Assembly: GCA_910585215.1 (NCBI GenBank)
Contig: CAJUDQ010000002.1
Span: 67,396-92,929 of the forward strand
Direction of reading: 5' to 3'
Source of the DNA: an uncultured Lachnospiraceae bacterium
Lineage (GTDB): Bacteria; Bacillota; Clostridia; Lachnospirales; Lachnospiraceae
Length of the DNA: 25,534 bases
Part shown: in pieces, positions 8,401-14,787 of the stretch
Layout of the letters: each line of letters opens with the position of its first letter
Numbering within the stretch: the stretch's first letter is position 1
Made by a program: the position numbers and the translations under genes
The notes under the pieces: model-generated
Told to the model about the DNA's origin: nothing
Database searches by the model: none
The model's input: only the letters and a program-made list of their open reading frames with translations

Positions 8401-8789
8401 CCATGTATATTGCAAAACCGGAACTGTTTTGGAAAGATAGGAGAAAGGCGCCTGCCATGCACTATAAAATAAATTGCAGCGGTGGAACATATTTGTTATG
8501 GCTTTTGATAAAATATGATGATGAGCCTGCTGCCTGCTGTACCATTGCCATAGATGACAAAGAAATTTTACAGGAGGAAATGTTTGGAAATGGGCATTTG
8601 TTTAATTATGGAACACAGCAGAATTGGGTATGGATGTCAATTACAGAAATGACTCTGACAAAGGGAGAACATTTATTTTCAATTTATGCAAGAGCCTCAC
8701 AGCTTAGGATTGACCGAATTTATATTACCAAAACAGATGAGCTTCCTCCGGTCGATGAATTTTGGAAAGAAAGTTTGAGAAGTATTTAA
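5412..8789 (+). CDS. GH115 xylan alpha-1,2-glucuronidase, cytoplasmic
   Basis: The 1125-residue enzyme matches glycoside hydrolase family 115, which removes (4-O-methyl)-glucuronic acid from xylan and xylo-oligosaccharides. Visible signatures include GAGRRGVIYGIYEFSR (about 97-111), YPSVKYRGIFINDEE (about 143-157), LRLRANYIWPAMH (about 185-197), GIVIGTSHCDMLLR (about 215-228) and GMRGIHDSG (280-288). Further on are the family blocks IPYKEV, WANDNFGYMR, GGNGLYYHASYWAHP and RLWVLNAGAMKPLEI. There is no signal peptide, so it should act inside the cell on imported acidic oligosaccharides. A C-terminal region of about 500 residues follows the catalytic core, with two beta-rich accessory stretches. 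The ATG at 5412 follows AAGGAGG (5398-5404); an upstream in-frame extension overlaps the AraC gene and is rejected. Confidence 0.92.
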   Translation: MFVIKKEQKVQIYLSENSAEGVRIAAKNLCKDLEKICAVYPVLTEEKEEADIVIETVDKAGDCCEPEKEIFIGKDGILIWEAYCIRVKENKLYITGAGRRGVIYGIYEFSRLQGVSPWYWFADVPVKKKELISLEENFCIFDYPSVKYRGIFINDEEELEAWAIRYMHEATIGPKTYEKIFELLLRLRANYIWPAMHVNAFHMNPQNAILADRMGIVIGTSHCDMLLRSNQNEWKPWLKQKGYCAKYDYSIEGKNREIIKEYWRESVRKNKEYEVCFTIGMRGIHDSGFVTEEIDKLKCSEEEKVQNKIQLLEKIMKEQQEIILEETGKTVMQTFIPYKEVLSLYDKGLKVPDNVTLIWANDNFGYMRHYPDEKEQKRSGGNGLYYHASYWAHPGMSYLFFNSTPLSHMKNELKKSYENGIRRLWVLNAGAMKPLEIDIEFFLSYAWEIGRKETTTENVRDFLVHWFICNFEAKNLTELAQEASEIYMTFSQITNVRKVEHMTSNVFSQTAYGNEAAYRMNRYQDIFYRTVLLQQKLEKPQQEAFFQMFAMKIYAAYFINASFYFADRSILMYEKDKMAQAEQYTLYSRQMDEYKRRVIYYYNKILSKGKWDKIVTPECFLPPCTALYPACKPALVLEEWPENFEAGFEREKEEKNHIYKSETGYSENDGYICVIMSHFEKNSGWNEIKDIGFFEGSAMEAGEGILEYEINTVTQGSFLLELYRFPTLNARGKIRVGIRVDNGELLILESKATDEWRDTWKQNVINNVEKLYIKLPYINAGKHSISIYSVDKYFLCTKFVIYTKSFTASNLGPQESYHSFYHSNYSAYQQEQKLYSKNSEQEDCYTYRENMEELDRLCERIFCCKEAPLPDVIYADREFWKKERLYLKNSVCEQKKLGYEKYALKNGKKDVFSVFGKGVFQECNGIIAFGSEYVLEQSEYAYLTAGKITMEGITEEKTALERITPEGAALKVSGSERNKHIFWEHTQSETDGRTGIAMYIAKPELFWKDRRKAPAMHYKINCSGGTYLLWLLIKYDDEPAACCTIAIDDKEILQEEMFGNGHLFNYGTQQNWVWMSITEMTLTKGEHLFSIYARASQLRIDRIYITKTDELPPVDEFWKESLRSI

Positions 8790-8897
8790 CAATTTTTTGA
8801 ATGATTTATTTAATGACAGGAAAAAAGAATACTGGTATTTTACAAAATATTCTTTCATAACATAAAGATGATTATTCATTTTATAATTTATATTATT

Positions 8898-8914
8898 TCG
8901 TTGATTATATAAAT
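8898..8914. repeat. Left inverted repeat of the candidate inverton
   Basis: TCGTTGATTATATAAAT is the exact reverse complement of 9254-9270. Identity stops sharply on both sides. The repeat includes TATAAT on the minus strand. Confidence 0.85.
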
Positions 8915-8946
8915 ATACGATAACGATTTTAAATAAAAACAAGCTT

Positions 8947-8974
8947 ATTATACCATATGATTTTATATTTGCAA
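8947..8974 (-). promoter_or_regulatory. Extended -10 promoter inside the invertible segment
   Basis: On the minus strand, TTGCAA (8969-8974) is followed after 16 bases by TATAAT (8947-8952), with TGG just before it forming a TGnTATAAT extended -10. It is the best promoter between 8790 and 9420. It points toward the GH115 3' end, away from the polysaccharide genes. After inversion it would give a leader of roughly 190 nt to the recombinase start. Confidence 0.75.
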
Positions 8975-9029
8975 CCTTTTTTTAAGAACTTACATTTTTT
9001 TCATACAAATCGCTGAAAATATGGAATTT

Positions 9030-9083
9030 AGCCATTTTTCGAATCTTTGTAATTTTAGATTCGGAGAATGGCTTTTCTTTTTG
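9030..9083 (+). terminator. Rightward intrinsic terminator inside the invertible segment
   Basis: AGCCATT (9030-9036) and GAATCT pair with AGATTC and AATGGCT (9067-9073), followed by a T-rich tail TTTTCTTTTTG. The reverse strand has no T tract after the hairpin, so it acts rightward only. In the present orientation it would block read-through from the GH115 side into the polysaccharide operon. Confidence 0.8.
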
Positions 9084-9200
9084 AGCAGTCAAATAAACAG
9101 TCAGTTTATACAACTGTTATCTTTTATTTTATAAGATTTTTTCATATTTCATAAATATTTTTTTTGGATTTTAAGCAGTCAAATAAGTGGTCATTTTATG
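9084..9200. repeat. Two imperfect 26-bp direct repeats
   Basis: AGCAGTCAAATAA occurs at 9084-9096 and 9174-9186. In each copy the following 13 bases also align (ACAGTCAGTTTAT versus GTGGTCATTTTAT). The copies lie 90 bases apart inside the candidate invertible segment. They could be recombinase accessory sites or regulator sites; the sequence does not say which. Confidence 0.6.
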
Positions 9201-9253
9201 AAAAAAAGTTCTGAAAGCCTTGATTTAAGAGTATTTTAAGAATTTTATGCCGG

Positions 9254-9270
9254 ATTTATATAATCAACGA
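9254..9270. repeat. Right inverted repeat of the candidate inverton
   Basis: ATTTATATAATCAACGA is the exact reverse complement of 8898-8914. It lies about 150 bases before the recombinase start codon and includes TATAAT at 9259-9264 on the plus strand. Confidence 0.85.
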
Positions 9271-9420
9271 TAAACGAGCTTAAAAACAGTGAATTTTATG
9301 CAGAAAATTGATAACCTGAAAACAAGGATATACAAGAAAAAGAATATAAATATATCCGTAAATGAAAAGAATCCGGCATATCTTTAGATAGAATTTTTAA
9401 ATAAAAAAGAGAGGAAAGTT

Positions 9421-10341
9421 ATGACAAAATTAGATTCAATAAGTATTTGTTATGAATTGTGGAAAAAAGAAAATCAAAATGTTTTAAATCCATTGACTTT
9501 CCGCAGATATGCTCATTTAATGGAAAGACATTTGCTTCCATATTTTGAAAATATTTCCATTCAGAATATTACAGAGGACGATGTGGAACAGTTTCTTTCC
9601 GAAAAACGGAAAGAAAATATGTCGCCAGTAACATTAAATATGCTTCTTATGCTCTTTAAGCGTCTGCTGCAGATTGCAGGAGCAGATATTATAAAATTGG
9701 GGCTGGAACATAAGGTCAGGATTCATACGGATAAAAAGACAGTGGAAGTTATGGAAGAGCAGGAACAGTATTTTCTGGAAGAAATACTGACCGTCAGTGA
9801 GGAACCAAAGTATCTTGGAATATCTCTGGCTTTTAAAATGGGACTTTCCATAGGGGAAATCTGTGCTTTACAATGGGAGGATATTGATTTTGAAGAAGGA
9901 ACAGTGCAGATAAAAAATATGGTTCAGAGGCTTCAGAACAAGAGCGAAAATGGCAAAAAGACATTGTTGGTAAAAATGCCTCTTTCAAATTCTGCTTTGC
10001 GTAAAATTCCGGTGCCAAAATCAGTTATGCAGAAATTAATTTTAAACAGAGAAGTAGAGGGATATGTTTTGAAATGCAAAGAAGGGAAAATTCCTGACCC
10101 AAGAAGGGAACAGATACGCCTGGAAAAATTTTTTCAACGACAGCAGATGAGAGAATATAATTTTCATACTTTACGGGATACCTTTGCAGTGCGTTGCCTC
10201 AAAGCGGGAATGAGTATTGAAAATTTAAGTTATGTATTGGGACATGCAAGTGTATCCATTACAGCCGAACGTTATAAAGTCTTTATGGAACCCAGAGAAA
10301 ATCAGATAACAATACTTAGAAAAATTATGGAAGGTGTATAA
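9421..10341 (+). CDS. Tyrosine recombinase, first catalytic Arg replaced by Ser
   Basis: The 306-residue protein has an N-terminal SAM-like core-binding domain (about 1-95) and a C-terminal catalytic domain. Visible catalytic residues are Lys (about K186, KMPLSNSALRKIPVP), H249-TL-R252 (NFHTLRD), H275 (LGHASV) and the nucleophile Y285 (AERYKV). The position that normally reads GLRxGE instead reads GLSIGE, so Arg I is Ser143 (codon TCC). Loss of this Arg usually impairs strand cleavage, so activity is doubtful. Its place as first gene of a polysaccharide operon, right after a pair of inverted repeats, is typical of recombinases controlling invertible promoters. The ATG at 9421 follows GAGAGGAAAG. 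The next gene starts 3 bases after its stop. Confidence 0.9.
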   Translation: MTKLDSISICYELWKKENQNVLNPLTFRRYAHLMERHLLPYFENISIQNITEDDVEQFLSEKRKENMSPVTLNMLLMLFKRLLQIAGADIIKLGLEHKVRIHTDKKTVEVMEEQEQYFLEEILTVSEEPKYLGISLAFKMGLSIGEICALQWEDIDFEEGTVQIKNMVQRLQNKSENGKKTLLVKMPLSNSALRKIPVPKSVMQKLILNREVEGYVLKCKEGKIPDPRREQIRLEKFFQRQQMREYNFHTLRDTFAVRCLKAGMSIENLSYVLGHASVSITAERYKVFMEPRENQITILRKIMEGV

Positions 10342-10344
10342 GCA

Positions 10345-11403
10345 ATGCAGCAGATTCATTTGAAAAATCAGACAGTTTTTATTACTGGAGCAGCAGGTTT
10401 TATAGGAAGCAGTCTTGCGAAAAGGCTGCTTGTAGAAAACTCGGAACTCAAAATTATTGGAATTGATAATTTAAATTCTTACTATGATATTGAGTTAAAA
10501 CAGGCACGATTAGAAGAATTATCAAAGTGGCAGAAATTTTATTTTATAAAAGAAGACATTGCAGATAAAGAAAGGATATTATCTTTATTTGATAAATACA
10601 GACCGCAGATTGTTATCCATCTTGCGGCGCAGGCTGGAGTTCGCTATTCTGTTGAAAATCCGGATGTTTATATACAATCCAATCTTGTAGGCTTTTTTCA
10701 TATTTTGGAAGGCTGCCGGCAGTATGGAACACAGCATTTGATCTATGCTTCCAGTTCTTCTGTTTATGGAAAAAATGAAAAGGTTCCATATTCTACGGAA
10801 GATAAGACAGACCAGCCTATTTCTCTCTATGCAGCTACAAAGAAGTCAAATGAATTAATGGCTTATTCCTATTCCGATTTATATCAAATACCGATGACCG
10901 GATTGAGATTTTTTACTGTTTATGGGCCTGCGGGTCGGCCGGATATGGCTTATTTCAGTTTTGCAGACAAGATGAGAAACGGGAAGAAAATTCAGATATT
11001 TAATTATGGACAGTGCTGGCGGGATTTTACTTATATCGATGATATTGTAGAGGGAATTGTCCGCATTATTCAGGGTGTACCAGAAAGAACAGAAACAGAA
11101 AAAGGAGCATGGCTGCCACCGCACAAAATTTATAATATTGGAAACAGCCATCCGGAAAAACTGCTGGATTTTGTACAGATTTTACAGGAAGAGCTGGTAC
11201 GTGCAGGAGCACTGGATAAAGATTATGATTTTGAAGGTTGTAAAGAACTGGTTCCCATGCAGTTGGGTGATGTGCCGGTAACCTATGCAGATACAAAAGC
11301 ACTGGAAGAGGATTTTGGATTTAAACCGGTTACGGAGTTAAGGCAGGGACTTAGAAAATTTGCAGAGTGGTATGCAGTTTATTGCAGACAGAAAGAGTTA
11401 TAA
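10345..11403 (+). CDS. UDP-glucuronate 4-epimerase family protein
   Basis: This 352-residue short-chain dehydrogenase/epimerase has an NAD-binding GAAGFIG (15-21), SSSVYG (137-142) and the catalytic Y162-AAT-K166 pair. The motifs NSYYDIELKQARL (44-56) and GRPDMAYFSF (197-206) are characteristic of the UDP-glucuronate 4-epimerase branch (Cap1J-like), which interconverts UDP-GlcA and UDP-GalA. UDP-galactose or N-acetylated substrates are less likely but not excluded. The gene is tightly coupled to the recombinase upstream, with GGAAGG at 10329-10334 before the ATG, and to the glycosyltransferase downstream. It probably supplies a galacturonate donor for the polysaccharide repeat. Confidence 0.85.
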   Translation: MQQIHLKNQTVFITGAAGFIGSSLAKRLLVENSELKIIGIDNLNSYYDIELKQARLEELSKWQKFYFIKEDIADKERILSLFDKYRPQIVIHLAAQAGVRYSVENPDVYIQSNLVGFFHILEGCRQYGTQHLIYASSSSVYGKNEKVPYSTEDKTDQPISLYAATKKSNELMAYSYSDLYQIPMTGLRFFTVYGPAGRPDMAYFSFADKMRNGKKIQIFNYGQCWRDFTYIDDIVEGIVRIIQGVPERTETEKGAWLPPHKIYNIGNSHPEKLLDFVQILQEELVRAGALDKDYDFEGCKELVPMQLGDVPVTYADTKALEEDFGFKPVTELRQGLRKFAEWYAVYCRQKEL

Positions 11404-11406
11404 AAA

Positions 11407-12333
11407 ATGATTAAGGTACAAATGCATGGAAGACTTGGAAATCAGCTTTTTCAATATGCGTATGCAAGAAAAATACAGATAGAAACAGGACAGGAAATAT
11501 GTATCTGCTTTCGAGAAGTAGAAAGCAAGGGGGGGGGTATCAGTGATGGATGGGAAGATTCCCTGAAATATCTGAAAGTGTCAGATTATCAGATATACAA
11601 AAGGAGTCTGCCATTTATATTTTATAAAATAAATCTGTTTTCTGCCGTTTTGGCAGGAATCTACTATCTGGCTTATTTGAGAAAAAAAGGGAACAGAAGA
11701 GAAATGATAAACTATCAGAAAAAATGGTGTCCTGTTCTGGATAAGTTTGGAATCCGATGGCTTGCAAATGATTATTATCCTTTTCAATGTAATAATAAAA
11801 ATATTTTTCTAAATGGAAGTTTTGAATCAGAAAAATATTTTTCCAGTATAAGAGAAATTTTATTAAATGAATTTGTTCCAAAACAGCAGTTAACAGAAGA
11901 AAATAAAGAACTGTTTGAGATTATCTGCAAAGATAATTCCGTATGTATTTCCATTCGTTCCTTTCATGAACTTTCAGGAGACAAAAGACAAAATTTTTAT
12001 CAGATTTGCGACAAAGAATATTTTGACAGGGCAGTTCAATATATGAAACAACATTTGGAACATCCTGTTTTTATCATATTTTCAGATAATGTTGAATGGG
12101 TAAAACAGAAATTTGATTTTACTAATTGTAAAACCATGTATGAAAATACCCAGAATTCTGTCTGGGAAAAATTAAGGCTTATGTCTGCCTGTAAACATTT
12201 TATCATATCCAACAGTACTTTCAGCTGGTGGGCCCAGTATCTGGGGACAAGTAAGGAAAAGATTGTTGTTGCACCATGTAAATGGCGTGAGGATAAGCCG
12301 GATTTAATAATGGAGCAGTGGATATTACTGTAA
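11407..12333 (+). CDS. GT11 alpha-1,2-fucosyltransferase-like, with poly-G tract
   Basis: The 308-residue protein opens with MIKVQMHGRLGNQLFQYAYA, the signature of family GT11, whose known members transfer fucose from GDP-fucose in alpha-1,2 linkage. The C-terminal ISNSTFSWWAQYLG block is also typical. The usual HxRRGD donor-binding motif appears only as a degraded ISIRSFHELSGD (181-192), so the exact donor or activity may differ. Codons 41-44 contain a run of nine G (11529-11537), exceptional in this AT-rich DNA. Adding or removing one G creates a stop within about a dozen codons. The reading frame is ON in this assembly. It lacks a strong ribosome binding site and is likely coupled to the gene upstream. 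Confidence 0.85.
   Translation: MIKVQMHGRLGNQLFQYAYARKIQIETGQEICICFREVESKGGGISDGWEDSLKYLKVSDYQIYKRSLPFIFYKINLFSAVLAGIYYLAYLRKKGNRREMINYQKKWCPVLDKFGIRWLANDYYPFQCNNKNIFLNGSFESEKYFSSIREILLNEFVPKQQLTEENKELFEIICKDNSVCISIRSFHELSGDKRQNFYQICDKEYFDRAVQYMKQHLEHPVFIIFSDNVEWVKQKFDFTNCKTMYENTQNSVWEKLRLMSACKHFIISNSTFSWWAQYLGTSKEKIVVAPCKWREDKPDLIMEQWILL
11529..11537 (+). repeat. Nine-G homopolymer in the GT11 gene
   Basis: Nine consecutive G bases encode the end of Lys41 and Gly42-Gly44. With ten G the frame hits TGA after two further codons (Tyr-Gln); with eight G it reaches TGA after about ten codons. This is the form of a slipped-strand phase-variation tract. Confidence 0.85.
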
Positions 12334-12358
12334 AATATCAAATGTGGAGGAAAGACAG

Positions 12359-13441
12359 ATGAAAAAACAGAAACTTCTGTTTGTAGTAGAGGCTATGGGA
12401 GGCGGAGTATTTACTTATATTGTAGATTTGGCAAATGAGCTGGTTCATTTTTATGATATGTATATTGCTTATGCAGTTCGCCCACAGACTCCTAGTGATT
12501 ACAGAGAACAGTTTGACAGACGGATACATTTGATAGAGGTTAAAAATTTTACGCGTGCTGTTCATCCCAAAAAGGATTTAAAAGCATTTTTTGAAATAAA
12601 AAAAATTGCGAGGCAAATATCACCAGATATAATACATCTTCATTCCTCCAAAGCGGGTACATTGGGCAGATGGGCTTTTTGCGGCCGGCATACGGCATTA
12701 TTTTATACGCCACACGGGTACAGTTTTTTAATGGCTGATTGTGGCTGGAAAAAAAGGCTGTTGTTTAAAGTTATTGAAATAGTGTGCGCAAAAAGAAATT
12801 GTACTGTTATTTCCTGCAGCGAAGGGGAACATATGGAAACTCTGAAACTGACACGAAAAGCCACATATGTAAATAATGGAATTAATATTCAAAAACTGCA
12901 GGAACTGATACATGCTTCAGTTCCTGTAAAAAAAGAGAAGTTTACGGTATTTACACTTGGCAGAATCTGCGCTCAAAAAAATCCGGCATTGTTTAATCAG
13001 ATAGCTGAAGCAATGCCGGAAGTGCAGTTTATATGGATTGGAGACGGGGAACTGAGAAAAGAACTGAAATCTTCCAATATTGAGATTACAGGATGGGTGA
13101 AAAGGGAAAAAGCATTACAATATTCCCTGGGAGCAGATGTTTTTTTACTGGTTTCTTTGTGGGAGGGATTGCCGATGAGCCTTTTAGAAGCCATGTATAT
13201 GAAAAAGGTTTGCGTGGTTTCTGATGTGGTAGGGAATCATGATGTAATACATACAAATCAAAATGGCTATGTATGTCGTAATCTGTCAGATTTTATAAAT
13301 GCAATCAGAGAAGTAATGAAAAACGGACAGGATATTCTGGCCGAAAGAGCTTATAAAGATGTGATAAGAGAATACAATACCACCGTAATGGCTGAAAAGT
13401 ATTATAAAATTTACAGAAAGGAATTTGCAAAAATAAAATAA
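12359..13441 (+). CDS. GT4-family glycosyltransferase
   Basis: The 360-residue GT-B retaining glycosyltransferase has an N-terminal acceptor-binding half (MKKQKLLFVVEAMGGGVFTY, then DIIHLHSSKAGTLGRW, YTPHGYSF) and a C-terminal nucleotide-sugar half. The latter carries FTLGRICAQKNP, WIGDGELR and the EGLPMSLLEAM motif that binds the donor phosphate and ribose. I place the start at ATG 12359 with GGAGG at 12346-12350; the in-frame GTG at 12344 overlaps that ribosome binding site. It acts at the cytoplasmic face on the lipid-linked repeat unit; the sugar is unknown. Its stop overlaps the next start by one base (TAATG), indicating coupling. Confidence 0.9.
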   Translation: MKKQKLLFVVEAMGGGVFTYIVDLANELVHFYDMYIAYAVRPQTPSDYREQFDRRIHLIEVKNFTRAVHPKKDLKAFFEIKKIARQISPDIIHLHSSKAGTLGRWAFCGRHTALFYTPHGYSFLMADCGWKKRLLFKVIEIVCAKRNCTVISCSEGEHMETLKLTRKATYVNNGINIQKLQELIHASVPVKKEKFTVFTLGRICAQKNPALFNQIAEAMPEVQFIWIGDGELRKELKSSNIEITGWVKREKALQYSLGADVFLLVSLWEGLPMSLLEAMYMKKVCVVSDVVGNHDVIHTNQNGYVCRNLSDFINAIREVMKNGQDILAERAYKDVIREYNTTVMAEKYYKIYRKEFAKIK

Positions 13442-14736
13442 TGGATAAAAAGTATATTATTATACCTGGCTGTTCTGATTTAAATCGTGGAGACCAGGCA
13501 TTAGTATGGGAGACAAAAAGACTGGCAGAAGAAAATGGATTTACAGGAACATATTATTTGACAGCAGAAAAAAATGAACCTGCAAAACAAAGCAAAAATC
13601 AGGGAATACATATTATCCGGCCGATTATGGAACATCCATCAAGGGTATTTAAAAATAAAGAAAATATGGAATATAATTTGTGGTTAAAATTGAAATGGGG
13701 ATTTATTTCTGTAATTGATTTTTTTACCAGCTTGTTTTATTTTACAACACCAACAAGAAACTTTATCAAACTATTTTTATTTCGTGAAAAAAAGTATTCA
13801 TTAAAAGTATTTGAAGAGAGTGAAGCTGTATTTGTAAAAGGAGGAGGATTGTTTCAGGCCTATGGAGGAATTTCTTCTACATATGCGATGTATTTCTGGT
13901 GTTTTCACCTTTTTCTTGCACAGGCAATGAAAAAGCCTGTTTATGTTATGCCGAATTCTTTTGGACCATTTGAAGGTCCTTTTGTAAAAAGAATTATAAA
14001 AAAAGCATTAAAAGGCTGTACGATAGTTACAGCTAGGGAAAGCCTTTCCGCGCATATGGTAAAAGAACAGCTGGGACTGCAAATACCGGTTTATCCTGAT
14101 TTGGCATTTCAGTTGCCTGTAGTTCCTTTTTCAAAAGAACAAGTCTTAAAAGATTTGAATATTTCAACAGAAAGAAAACTGGTTGCTCTTACTATGCGTC
14201 CTTATCGATTTCCACAGTCAAAAAATCCACAGGCTGCTTATGAAACATTCAAAACAGAAATGGCCGGATTTATTCACTGGCTGTATGGGAAAGGTTATAT
14301 GCCGGTTATAGTTGAACATACACTGGCAGTAAATTCCCACGAAAATGACGGGGCATGTATTGAAGATGTTGTCAAAATGGTGCAGGAACACGAATATTGC
14401 CTGATTCATAATAAAAATTATACCTGTTATGATTTAAAGAAAATTTACAGTTGTTGTGATTATATTGTAGGAACAAGATTTCATTCCGTTATTTTTTCGT
14501 TGGGCAGTAATATTCCGGGGATTGCGATTTGCTATGTAGGCAATAAGGCTCAGGGGATTATGCATGATATTGGACTGGATGATTATGTTATTTCTATTTA
14601 TGATGTTACCAGAGACAGATTAAGTAAGAGGTTTGAAAAATTAATACAAAATGAGAAAATTGTACTTCAAAAGATAAAGAAATATAATAGTCAGGTTAAG
14701 TTAAAAGAAGAAGAATTAATGAAGAAATGTAAATAA
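13441..14736 (+). CDS. Polysaccharide pyruvyl transferase family protein
   Basis: The 431-residue protein matches the polysaccharide pyruvyl transferase family (PF04230; CsaB, WcaK). It has an opening IIPGCSDLNRGDQALVWE, VFVKGGGLFQ, YVMPNSFGPFEGPF, TARESLSAHM and a C-terminal YIVGTRFHSVIFSL, which are the conserved blocks. Family members add pyruvate ketals from phosphoenolpyruvate to sugars, though some relatives act in other sugar transfers. There is no signal peptide. The start ATG overlaps the preceding stop. In this operon it would add an acidic pyruvate to the repeat unit. Confidence 0.85.
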   Translation: MDKKYIIIPGCSDLNRGDQALVWETKRLAEENGFTGTYYLTAEKNEPAKQSKNQGIHIIRPIMEHPSRVFKNKENMEYNLWLKLKWGFISVIDFFTSLFYFTTPTRNFIKLFLFREKKYSLKVFEESEAVFVKGGGLFQAYGGISSTYAMYFWCFHLFLAQAMKKPVYVMPNSFGPFEGPFVKRIIKKALKGCTIVTARESLSAHMVKEQLGLQIPVYPDLAFQLPVVPFSKEQVLKDLNISTERKLVALTMRPYRFPQSKNPQAAYETFKTEMAGFIHWLYGKGYMPVIVEHTLAVNSHENDGACIEDVVKMVQEHEYCLIHNKNYTCYDLKKIYSCCDYIVGTRFHSVIFSLGSNIPGIAICYVGNKAQGIMHDIGLDDYVISIYDVTRDRLSKRFEKLIQNEKIVLQKIKKYNSQVKLKEEELMKKCK

Positions 14737-14787
14737 AAAAATTTTTTGTAAAAAATGAAACTATTTCTACAAAATAAGGAGAAAACA

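Larger units (their letters stand above)
8898..9270. other. Candidate invertible promoter segment (inverton)
   Basis: A perfect 17-bp inverted repeat, TCGTTGATTATATAAAT at 8898-8914 and ATTTATATAATCAACGA at 9254-9270, bounds a 339-bp spacer. The spacer holds an extended -10 promoter facing left (8947-8974), a terminator facing right (9030-9083) and two imperfect 26-bp direct repeats. It contains no gene. A tyrosine recombinase gene and a polysaccharide operon follow immediately. Recombination between the repeats would reverse the promoter to face the operon. As assembled, the state looks OFF. The repeats and promoter are visible; inversion itself is inferred. Confidence 0.75.

Noticed and set aside
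7837..8490. Minus-strand ORF of 217 residues inside GH115
   Set aside because: It is a shadow of a well-supported coding frame, with low-complexity Leu/Phe composition and no ribosome binding site.
8824..8855. Hairpin AAAGAATA/TATTCTTT after the GH115 gene as its terminator
   Set aside because: The stem is all but A/T, the loop is long and there is no T tract.
9084..9200. Direct repeats considered as a CRISPR array
   Set aside because: There are only two imperfect copies, no regular spacer series and no cas genes nearby.
9220..9264. Rightward promoters in the present orientation (TTGATT/TTTTAT or TTAAGA/TATAAT)
   Set aside because: Matches are weak compared with the leftward extended -10 promoter, and an equally weak -35 would appear in the flipped orientation too.
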